A program made the position numbers and the translations under genes. A stretch of 64,000 nucleotides of DNA from LiPW-15 sp964530925. GTDB lineage: Bacteria > Patescibacteriota > Minisyncoccia > UBA6257 > 2-01-FULL-56-20. A model generated the notes under the pieces. The model saw only the letters and a program-made list of their open reading frames with translations. It was not told the DNA's origin and made no database searches. This document shows, in pieces, positions 58,139 through 64,000 of this stretch. The stretch's first letter is position 1, and each line of letters opens with the position of its first letter. The stretch is taken from assembly GCA_964530925.1 (NCBI GenBank), contig CAZHBZ010000001.1, positions 1 to 64,000 of the forward strand, given 5' to 3'.

Positions 58139-58513
58139 ATGGCTTATGAACCCAAGTCCCCAAAACGAACGCGCGCCCATTTCGTTGAAGTAACCGGCAA
58201 GGAAGCGGATGAGCTTCGCAAGTCGTATCGCAAACTGAAATCCAAGCCCAAGAAGCCGGAGAAGTCGACGAGGCGAACACGCATCCCAGTCCCGAATGTC
58301 AGGCCCTTCATCGTCAAGACACCTTATCCGTCTCTTGAGAAAATGTTGCGGACATTCAAACTGCCGCAACGAGAAGCGGAGGCGGTTGTCGCGCTTGTCA
58401 CGATCTTCGCTCTCCATCGCGCCAGAAATCAAGAAGAAATTCGACGCATTCTGGACAACCACATCGCATCGCTTCTCGAAATCTGGCGCTACTATAAAGA
58501 CAAAAGAAAGTGA
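58139..58513 (+). CDS. Small SD-led basic protein (124 aa)
   Basis: Strongly basic N-terminal 50 residues (RKLKSKPKKPEKSTRRTRIP) and a helical C-terminal half (REAEAVVALVTIFALHRARNQEEIRRILDNHI). It might bind nucleic acid, by charge only. An AAGGAGG SD stands six bases before the ATG. A terminator follows the stop. Confidence 0.75.
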   Translation: MAYEPKSPKRTRAHFVEVTGKEADELRKSYRKLKSKPKKPEKSTRRTRIPVPNVRPFIVKTPYPSLEKMLRTFKLPQREAEAVVALVTIFALHRARNQEEIRRILDNHIASLLEIWRYYKDKRK

Positions 58514-58515
58514 GC

Positions 58516-58545
58516 CACGCGCCCCAAACGGGGCGCTTTTTATTT
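58516..58545 (+). terminator. Terminator of the 57898-58139 operon
   Basis: GCGCCCC-AAA-CGGGGCGC followed by TTTTTATTTTT. A second hairpin (AAGCAGTCCG/CGGACTGCTT, 58565-58588) follows and may serve the convergent 58608 gene. Confidence 0.85.
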
Positions 58546-58607
58546 TTCTCGGCCAAGTAAATTTTAAAAGCAGTCCGAGACGGACTGCTTGAAGTTTCGC
58601 GCGAGAT

Positions 58608-58838
58608 TTAACGACTGGGGAATCTCGCCTCAAAGTCGGAAAGTTTTTCCATGCGCTCCCTTTCGCCGGGATTTGCCAAACGAATGCTCTTGAGCCGTCC
58701 GACTCCATTTGCCCAATAGAACGCTACATTCTCGAAACGTTTGGCATACGCGAGAGCGAAAGCTCCGTTGTCTGCCGAAACCAGAAATATTTTTTCTCCG
58801 GCAAATTGCGTTGCCGCGAAGGACGCCACAAAATCCAT
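58608..58838 (-). CDS. Small SD-led orphan protein (76 aa)
   Basis: Unrecognised. The frame is open far upstream, but a GGGAGGGG SD three to ten bases before the ATG at 58838 sets the start (MDFVASFAATQFAGEKIF). Aromatic core FALAYAKRFENVAFYWANG and a charged C-terminus. It has its own promoter with TTGACA. Confidence 0.7.
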   Translation of the reverse strand: MDFVASFAATQFAGEKIFLVSADNGAFALAYAKRFENVAFYWANGVGRLKSIRLANPGERERMEKLSDFEARFPSR

Positions 58839-58865
58839 AGGCCCCTCCCGATAGATTGCTAGCTT

Positions 58866-58893
58866 AAAGCTAAACTTCTCAAAATATATGTCA
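58866..58893 (-). promoter_or_regulatory. Promoter of the 58608 gene
   Basis: On the minus strand TTGACA (58893-58888), a 16-bp spacer and TAGCTT (about 58871-58866). Confidence 0.6.
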
Positions 58894-58897
58894 ACAA

Positions 58898-58922
58898 AAA
58901 AGCAGCCCTTACGGGGCTGCAG
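58898..58922 (-). terminator. Terminator of the 58928 gene
   Basis: On the minus strand GCAGCCC-CGTAA-GGGCTGC followed by six T residues. Confidence 0.85.
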
Positions 58923-58927
58923 GCTTC

Positions 58928-59269
58928 TTAGAAACGAACCGCCTTCACATGCGCCGGGACTGCAGGCTTGGCTGGCACCGCCGGCTTGGCTGGCTCGGCA
59001 GGAACCCACTCCATCCTAAGAATCGTCTTCTTCAGTTCGAATTCAAGAACGGATTCTTTGTCGGCCGAACCGTTGACTCTCGGATCGTGCTTCTTGTTTT
59101 CCTCAAGAAATTCATTGATGATCTTCTCGGCCGCCTTGACCGCGATAGCATCATTCGTTTCCGCCAACTCCTCTTCCAGCTCTTCGCCCTCAAAGTAATC
59201 AGGACCATCATTGGTGTTCACTATGTAACCGACGCGTCCAGTAAGCGTATAACTATATCTCCTTGCCAT
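58928..59269 (-). CDS. Small SD-led protein with Pro/Ala repeat tail (113 aa)
   Basis: Unrecognised. GAGGAGG seven bases upstream fixes the ATG at 59269 (MARRYSYTLTGRVGYIVN). An acidic helical middle (EGEELEEELAETNDAIAVKAAEKIINEF) is followed by a tail of PAKPAVPAKPAVPA repeats. A TTGAAT-17-TATGCT promoter lies just upstream. It is divergent from the GH1 gene. Confidence 0.75.
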   Translation of the reverse strand: MARRYSYTLTGRVGYIVNTNDGPDYFEGEELEEELAETNDAIAVKAAEKIINEFLEENKKHDPRVNGSADKESVLEFELKKTILRMEWVPAEPAKPAVPAKPAVPAHVKAVRF

Positions 59270-59366
59270 TTCGACCTCCTCAAGTTTTCTACCGGTCAGC
59301 ATAATTCAACCCGCCAGATAATTCAATACATCTTAAGTCGGATTTTCTATTCGCTATACTATATAT

Positions 59367-60632
59367 ATGGATGACTCATTCCCAAAAGGATTTTATTTTG
59401 GCGCTTCTACATCATCACATCAGGTTGAAGGTGGAAACAACAACAACTGGACGGAGTGGGAAAAGATGAACGCCGCGCGCCTAGCCCATGAATCCAAAAA
59501 ATATAAAAGGCTCCCTTCGTGGCAATTCATAAAAACCGAGGCTAAGAATCCGGAAAATTATATTTCCGGCATTGCCGCGGACCACTGGAATAGATTCGAG
59601 GAAGATTTCGCGCTAGCAAAAGAGCTCGGCATCAATGCTTACCGGTTTTCCATAGAGTGGTCCCGGGTAGAACCGGAGAAGGGAAAATTTGATGTTGAGA
59701 CGCTGGATCATTATCGCGCAATGATAAGCGCGATGCGCGAACACGAACTCGAACCATTCTTAACTGTTTGGCATTGGACGTTGCCCATCTGGCTCGCGGA
59801 AGAAGGCGGAGCGCTCTCCAAGGATTTCCCCAAATACATTGCCCGCTATGCCGGGAAACTCGCCCAGGAATTCGGGAGGGATGTTAAGTTTTGGATAACT
59901 CTGAACGAACCGGAGATTTTTACCCGCAACTCCTACCTTTTCGGGATATGGCCGCCGCAAAAAGACAATCCTTTCGCCTATTTTAAGGTTTTAAAAAATC
60001 TAGTCCGAGCCCACCGGGAAATGCATCGCGCGATACGCGCCGGAGCCGAAAATGCTTCTATCGGTTTTTCTACCAACCCAACATATTTTGAATCCGCGGG
60101 AAGCAAATGGGATAACTGGCTCACAGCTAAAGCGAAATATTACTGGAACGATTGGTTCTTAAATCGCGTTTCGAATGATTTGGATTTCATCGGAATGAAC
60201 TATTATTTTCATAGCCGCATAAACTTTATTCCTAATCGAAATCTTAACGAGAAAGTCTCGGATATGGGCTGGGAACTTTATCCCCGGAGTTTGGGAAAAA
60301 TACTCGTTGAATTCGCCCACCACGGAAAACCGATTTACATAACCGAAAGCGGTTTGGCGGACATGAATGATGTCAACCGCGGTTGGTTCATTCGCGAATC
60401 GCTCACGGCGGTAAAATCAGTTATAAAAAAAGGCGTGGATGTCCGCGGATATTTTCATTGGTCTCTTTTGGACAACTTCGAATGGGATAAGGGGTTCTGG
60501 CCAAAGTTCGGACTAATAGAGATAGATAGAAAAACCCTAAAACGGATTCCGCGTCCAAGCGCGGAAATATACAAATCGTTAATCACAGACTCGACGAACG
60601 CCTCGGGCGTATCTCGGAATAAATCATTATAA
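59367..60632 (+). CDS. Glycoside hydrolase family 1 (beta-glycosidase)
   Basis: A 421-residue GH1 TIM barrel. Start motif FYFGASTSSHQVEGGNNNNW, acid/base Glu181 in TLNEPE, nucleophile Glu327 in ITESGL (usually TENG), and the end DNFEWDKGFWPKFGL. GH1 enzymes cleave beta-linked gluco-, galacto- or mannosides. No signal peptide, so cytosolic. TATACT ends six bases before the ATG, suggesting a leaderless message. The next gene, an EamA-glycosidase fusion, starts 2 bp after the stop, so the two work in one operon on sugars. Confidence 0.93.
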   Translation: MDDSFPKGFYFGASTSSHQVEGGNNNNWTEWEKMNAARLAHESKKYKRLPSWQFIKTEAKNPENYISGIAADHWNRFEEDFALAKELGINAYRFSIEWSRVEPEKGKFDVETLDHYRAMISAMREHELEPFLTVWHWTLPIWLAEEGGALSKDFPKYIARYAGKLAQEFGRDVKFWITLNEPEIFTRNSYLFGIWPPQKDNPFAYFKVLKNLVRAHREMHRAIRAGAENASIGFSTNPTYFESAGSKWDNWLTAKAKYYWNDWFLNRVSNDLDFIGMNYYFHSRINFIPNRNLNEKVSDMGWELYPRSLGKILVEFAHHGKPIYITESGLADMNDVNRGWFIRESLTAVKSVIKKGVDVRGYFHWSLLDNFEWDKGFWPKFGLIEIDRKTLKRIPRPSAEIYKSLITDSTNASGVSRNKSL

Positions 60633-60634
60633 AA

Positions 60635-62470
60635 ATGGGAACCGGAATATTTTGGGCGCTCTTAGGACAACTTTTTTTGGGCTTATCTCTTGTCATCGAT
60701 AAGATACTTCTGACGCAAAGGCCAAAAAAAGATCAGGTCCTTAGCTATATTTTTTGGATTGGCCTTTTGAATTTCACGGGGCTTCTTTTCGCGCCATTCG
60801 GATTCTCGATCCCCTCCCCGGCGACAATTTTATTATCATTACTCGCTGGAGCGATATTTTTGATATCACTCGCAACTTACTATATAGCTCTCGCCAAAGG
60901 CGGAGTTTCAAGTACCCTGGCGATCATCGGAGGATTTGCCCCCATAGCAACCTACTTCGTAGCCGGATTTTTTTCTTTTTCACCTTTCAATGCAGCCGAA
61001 GGAATTGCCTTCGCTCTTCTAGTTATCGGCGGACTCATTCTTTTTTTCACCGAAAAAATTGATTTTAAAAAAATATTCTTTTGGATCATTCTGGCTTCTC
61101 TTTTCATCGGCTTATCCGACGTTTCTCAAAAGCTCGCCTTTAACACCGCTAATTTTGTTACCGTATTCGTTCTGATGAAGCTTTTTACCGGGATGATTGC
61201 CTTGGGACTTCTCGTGATTCCGTCTCTCAGAAAAAAAATCCTCACCTCCTCTATTGATACCAGTCACAAATACCGAATTCTCTACTTTCTTAACCGCGCG
61301 TTATCCGGCGCAAGCTCATTCCTAATCTTTTACGGAATATCTCTGGAGGCCCAGCCGGCGCTTGTCGAATCTTTAAGTGGCGTTCGTTTCGCGCTTATTT
61401 TTCTCATAGCTTTCGCGATTTCGAAAATAAAACCCGCTTGGCTTAACGAAAAATTTCATGGCTGGGTTCTCGCCGGAAAGATTGTCGCCACAATCCTAAT
61501 TCTCCTTGGACTTCTTGGACTTGGACTTCAAAAGACCTACGAGAACCATCCAATTCCTAAGCCCGAAGAAATAACCTGGGGTGTGACCTTTTCGAAGCAG
61601 ATGAGCGAAAGTTTCGGTTCGGACTGGCGCGAAAATTTGACGGCGATATTGGCCGATTTAAAGCCAAAAGCGATACGCTTGATAGCCTATTGGGACGAAA
61701 TAGAACCGGAAAAAGATAAATATGATTTTGCCGATCTAGACTGGCAAATGAATGAAGCGCAAAACGCCGGCGTGCCGATTGTTCTGGTTGTCGGTCAAAA
61801 AGTTCCCCGCTGGCCGGAATGCCATTTCCCCGCCTGGCTCGACCCAAATGACAGCAAAAAAAGTAAGGAGCTTATCGCCTACGTTGAGGACATTGTAAGG
61901 CGTTATCGCGATAAAAATATTCTTTATTGGCAGGTGGAGAATGAACCCTTCCTTATGTTCGGAGAATGCCCAGGTTCGAACGCAAAGCTTTTGGACAAAG
62001 AAATCGCCGCGGTGCGCGAATTGGACCCGAACCGCAAAATATATATAACCGACGGCGGAGAATTCGGCGATTGGTATCGCTCCGCAAAACGAGCGGATGT
62101 CTTCGGCCCCACGCTTTACCGCAAAGTTCATACAAAATTATTCGGCTACATTACCTGGCCAATTACTCCGGAGTTGTATCCCCTACGCCGCGATATAACT
62201 CGCGCGCTTGTCGGTAAGCCAGATCAGGAATTTTTGATAAGCGAACTCGGGCTCGAGCCCTGGATGGTAAAACAAATATACGAAGTGGATATTCCGACTC
62301 AGCTTAGTTTTTTCAATTTGGATGACTTCAAAAATAATATCGCCTACGCCCGCCGGACAGGCTTCACCAGCTTTTACACTTGGGGAGCGGAATGGTGGTA
62401 TTGGCTAAAAAATCAAGGGCATCCAGAATTCTGGAATGCCGCGAAAGAAGTTTTTTCCGAAAAAATATAA
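60635..62470 (+). CDS. EamA-type transporter fused to an extracytoplasmic glycosidase domain
   Basis: A 611-residue fusion. Residues 1-300 hold about ten helices of the EamA/DMT drug-metabolite transporter fold (GIFWALLGQLFLGLSLVIDK...GVSSTLAIIGGFAPIATYF). After a last helix (LGLLGLGLQ) comes a TIM-barrel glycosidase of clan GH-A with acid/base Glu437 in YWQVENEP and nucleophile Glu537 in LISELGLEPW, plus WGAEWWYW near the end. The catalytic domain should lie outside the membrane. The pairing would let substrate cleavage and transport be linked. It is cotranscribed with the GH1 gene. Confidence 0.85.
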   Translation: MGTGIFWALLGQLFLGLSLVIDKILLTQRPKKDQVLSYIFWIGLLNFTGLLFAPFGFSIPSPATILLSLLAGAIFLISLATYYIALAKGGVSSTLAIIGGFAPIATYFVAGFFSFSPFNAAEGIAFALLVIGGLILFFTEKIDFKKIFFWIILASLFIGLSDVSQKLAFNTANFVTVFVLMKLFTGMIALGLLVIPSLRKKILTSSIDTSHKYRILYFLNRALSGASSFLIFYGISLEAQPALVESLSGVRFALIFLIAFAISKIKPAWLNEKFHGWVLAGKIVATILILLGLLGLGLQKTYENHPIPKPEEITWGVTFSKQMSESFGSDWRENLTAILADLKPKAIRLIAYWDEIEPEKDKYDFADLDWQMNEAQNAGVPIVLVVGQKVPRWPECHFPAWLDPNDSKKSKELIAYVEDIVRRYRDKNILYWQVENEPFLMFGECPGSNAKLLDKEIAAVRELDPNRKIYITDGGEFGDWYRSAKRADVFGPTLYRKVHTKLFGYITWPITPELYPLRRDITRALVGKPDQEFLISELGLEPWMVKQIYEVDIPTQLSFFNLDDFKNNIAYARRTGFTSFYTWGAEWWYWLKNQGHPEFWNAAKEVFSEKI

Positions 62471-62496
62471 AAGCCTCCGGGTATTAATCGGAGGCC
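62471..62496 (-). terminator. Terminator of the 62512 gene
   Basis: On the minus strand GCCTCCG...CGGAGGC followed by TTTTATATTTT; it abuts the stop of the fusion gene. Confidence 0.8.
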
Positions 62497-62511
62497 TAGG
62501 CTTGTCGGAGT

Positions 62512-62730
62512 CTAACGCAGTTTGACGGCATCTTCGATGATTGTTCGAAGATCCCATTCTCCCGAAAGAACTCGGGCCAGAACGATTTTCGCGCTCTGTG
62601 GAGGATATTCCCCAACGTAGTCTTCTGTGACGTAATTTGAAAGCTTTTTGGCGGCTTCCTCATCGTTCTCCGCCACGAACGGCGAAATCACCTTGCCGGT
62701 GTGCGTGTTGATCGCCATGTACTCGAACAT
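62512..62730 (-). CDS. Small SD-led orphan protein (72 aa)
   Basis: Unrecognised, acidic. A GAAAGGAG SD precedes the ATG (MFEYMAINTHTGKVISPFVA). A TTGACC-17-TTATAT promoter lies upstream and a terminator downstream. The protein looks like a small alpha/beta fold (ENDEEAAKKLSNYV). Part of the SD-led set. Confidence 0.75.
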   Translation of the reverse strand: MFEYMAINTHTGKVISPFVAENDEEAAKKLSNYVTEDYVGEYPPQSAKIVLARVLSGEWDLRTIIEDAVKLR

Positions 62731-62821
62731 ATACTTCTCCTTTCTTTAGCTTACAGCAATATAATCCCCCGAGTCTTGCCAGGTCAAGCAAATTATGTAT
62801 AATTGATTTCACTATGGTTCC

Positions 62822-62876
62822 GATTCCGATTTAGCGGAATCGAGAATCCTCGATTTCGGGAAACCGAAATCGGGAC
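62822..62876. repeat. Two-hairpin palindromic element, copy 4
   Basis: Hairpin 1 GATTCCG-ATTTAG-CGGAATC (62822-62841), linker GAGAATCCTCG, hairpin 2 CGATTTCGG-GAAA-CCGAAATCG, then GGACT. It sits 20 bp before rpmE. Confidence 0.75.
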
Positions 62877-62898
62877 TAAAATAAACATTACATAAAAC

Positions 62899-63144
62899 AT
62901 GAAAAAAGATATACATCCTGAATACTTCCCCAAAGCTAAGGTGCTCTGCGCCTGCGGCAATTCTTTCACGGTCGGCGCGACGAAAAACGAGATAAAAGTG
63001 GAAATCTGCTCCAAATGCCACCCGTTCTTCACCGGCGAAGAAAAGATGCTTGACGTAGCGGGCCGTTTGGAAAGATTTAAGACTCGTCGCTCCAAAGCGG
63101 CTGAGCCGAAAGCAAAGAAAGTTAGGGTAAAAAAATCTAAGTAA
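62899..63144 (+). CDS. rpmE: Ribosomal protein L31 (zinc-binding type)
   Basis: An 81-residue bL31. It starts MKKDIHPEYFPKAKVLCACG and keeps the zinc ligands CxC...CSKCHPF, so it is the C+ form. A Lys-rich tail follows. No SD is seen. The upstream spacer holds palindromic element copy 4. A CCGGACAGTCC-type terminator follows. Confidence 0.95.
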   Translation: MKKDIHPEYFPKAKVLCACGNSFTVGATKNEIKVEICSKCHPFFTGEEKMLDVAGRLERFKTRRSKAAEPKAKKVRVKKSK

Positions 63145-63150
63145 CATCGA

Positions 63151-63182
63151 TCCGGACAGTCCATGGACTGTCCGGATTTTGT
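63151..63182 (+). terminator. Palindromic terminator (CCGGACAGTCC type), copy 2
   Basis: The palindrome TCCGGACAGTCCA and its complement, followed by TTTTGTTT. The 24-bp core is identical to the terminator at 29045. Confidence 0.85.
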
Positions 63183-63205
63183 TTGCCCCGAAAATATTTT
63201 TCGAT

Positions 63206-63297
63206 TAAAATTAACTCACAACAATGGACAAGATAATTCTAGTCCCGAACAAAAGCTCCGCTTCAAACGGGACTGCGAATATCGCTATAATAAACTC
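63206..63297 (+). other. Duplicate of the prfA start region with a hairpin
   Basis: TAAAAT, AACTCA and ATGGACAAGATAATTCT (encoding MDKIIL) at 63206-63240 resemble the true promoter and start at 63286-63315 (TATAAT, AACTC, ATGGACAAAGTAATCCT, MDKVIL). The copy then runs into AGTCCCG...CGGGACT (63241-63274) and stops after 28 codons. TATAAT at 63286-63291 ends six bases before the real ATG. Confidence 0.7.
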
Positions 63298-64000
63298 ATG
63301 GACAAAGTAATCCTTGAAATCAGAGCGGGAGCCGGAGGCGATGAGGCCTCTCTTTTTGCCGGCGATCTTGCCAGGATGTATCAACGCTATGCCGCGAAAC
63401 GCGGTTGGGCTTTCAATATAATGGATTCAAATGAAACATCTCTTTATGGTTATAAATCATTTGTCGCGGAAATTTCGGGCGTTGGAGCGTATGATGCCCT
63501 AAAGCAAGAGTCCGGCGTTCATCGGGTGCAGAGAGTACCTAAAACGGAAAAGAGCGGCCGGGTTCATACCTCAACCGCTTCGGTTATTGTTTTAAAAGAA
63601 GTGGAAGCAAAAGAAGTGCATATCAACCAGGGAGACTTAGAAGTGACTTTCCAGCGCGCCGGAGGTCCGGGCGGACAAAACGTTAACAAGGTTGAAACCG
63701 CCGTGCGAATGCTTCATAAACCAAGCGGCATTGTAGTTTTCTCTCGCGCCGAACGCTCACAAAGCGCGAACCGCGAAAAAGCCTTAAACCTTTTGGCCAC
63801 CAAGTTGAAGGATGAACAGATGCAAAAAGAAATGGCCGCGGCCGGCGCCTCAAGACATGAGCTCGTCGGCACCGGAGACCGTTCCGAAAAAATAAGAACC
63901 TACAACTTCCCCGATGACCGCATAACCGATCACCGAATCGGAAAAAAGTGGCATGATATCCCCAAAATTCTAGAGGGAAATCTGGATAAGATAGTTGAAG
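63298..64000 (+). CDS. prfA: Peptide chain release factor 1, lacking domain 1; runs off the window
   Basis: Release factor for UAA/UAG. The frame begins MDKVILEIRAGAGGDEASLF, which is where domain 2 starts in other RF1 proteins; the N-terminal ~95-residue domain is absent. The codon-recognition motif is PKT in RVQRVPKTE (RF1-type PxT), and the peptidyl-transfer motif GGQ is in RAGGPGGQNVNK. The frame is open upstream to 63145 but with no RF1-like sequence, and a leaderless promoter supports the ATG at 63298. The gene continues past 64000. Confidence 0.9.
   Translation, partial: MDKVILEIRAGAGGDEASLFAGDLARMYQRYAAKRGWAFNIMDSNETSLYGYKSFVAEISGVGAYDALKQESGVHRVQRVPKTEKSGRVHTSTASVIVLKEVEAKEVHINQGDLEVTFQRAGGPGGQNVNKVETAVRMLHKPSGIVVFSRAERSQSANREKALNLLATKLKDEQMQKEMAAAGASRHELVGTGDRSEKIRTYNFPDDRITDHRIGKKWHDIPKILEGNLDKIVE

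Overview
The window reads as a metagenome-assembled scaffold of a Candidate Phyla Radiation (Patescibacteria) bacterium, most likely a member of the Parcubacteria. This is inferred from content: a ComEC split into two genes, a TraG/VirD4-like ATPase cassette with CPR-type partners, a small SMC, a 16S rRNA gene carrying insertions with no adjacent 23S, many tiny orphan proteins and mostly leaderless housekeeping genes. Three runs of exactly 100 N (10138, 43212, 51180) are scaffold gaps.

Layout. 0-8 kb: oxygen-handling proteins (hemerythrin, Fe/Mn superoxide dismutase), a GH18 protein, DNA glycosylase Tag, fmt, def, a CtpA-type protease, L9 and L27. 8-11 kb: small genes, a PD-(D/E)XK nuclease and a TGTCGC hairpin array at a gap. 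11-20 kb: M23 murein hydrolase, gltX, murG, ftsW, a deacylase-like amidohydrolase and split comEC. 20-28 kb: trmD, the TraG-like ATPase operon, a sigma-region-4/HARE-type regulator and secDF. 28-36 kb: a rearranged tRNA-Lys cluster, dnaJ, the hrcA-grpE-dnaK operon, a branched intergenic structure and a lipoprotein operon. 35.7-45 kb: a CorA-like transporter, cysS, dnaB, recR, ychF, PEBP, a second PD-(D/E)XK nuclease, ROK kinase, phosphoglucose/phosphomannose isomerase and a glutaredoxin. 45-55 kb: smc, rnc, nusB, rpmF, rnhB, membrane proteins, tRNA-Leu and rplS. 55.7-57.8 kb: the 16S rRNA transcription unit. 57.9-64 kb: small genes, a GH1 glycosidase, an EamA-transporter/glycosidase fusion, L31 and the start of prfA.

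Two gene classes stand out. Most housekeeping genes have no Shine-Dalgarno (SD) sequence; many have a -10 hexamer ending about 6-10 nt before the ATG, so they look leaderless. Interspersed are 17 short unrecognised genes (51-124 aa), nearly all with strong AAGGAGG-type SD sites, several with near-consensus promoters, and often with their own hairpin-T terminators. The SD class should need an anti-SD, yet the 16S gene shows an 81-nt hairpin insertion between helix 45 and its only plausible anti-SD (CCTCC at 55844-55848). A 23-bp precursor-processing stem encloses the gene and starts 33 nt beyond that CCTCC. A second hairpin insertion lies in helix 40.

The strongest system-like signal is a set of palindromic elements sitting beside partial copies of gene ends. 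The last codons of smc and of the 9-kb nuclease, the 3' end of tRNA-Leu, pieces of tRNA-Lys, and the first codons of prfA are each repeated next to the intact gene with a hairpin element in between. Two element families have compensatory stem changes between copies: a two-hairpin family joined by a GGATCCTCG-like linker (four copies), and a ~90-nt family with a CTCAAAACC/GGTTTTGAG stem (two copies). These look like mobile structured DNA or RNA elements that target gene ends. No transposase or reverse transcriptase is encoded in the window.
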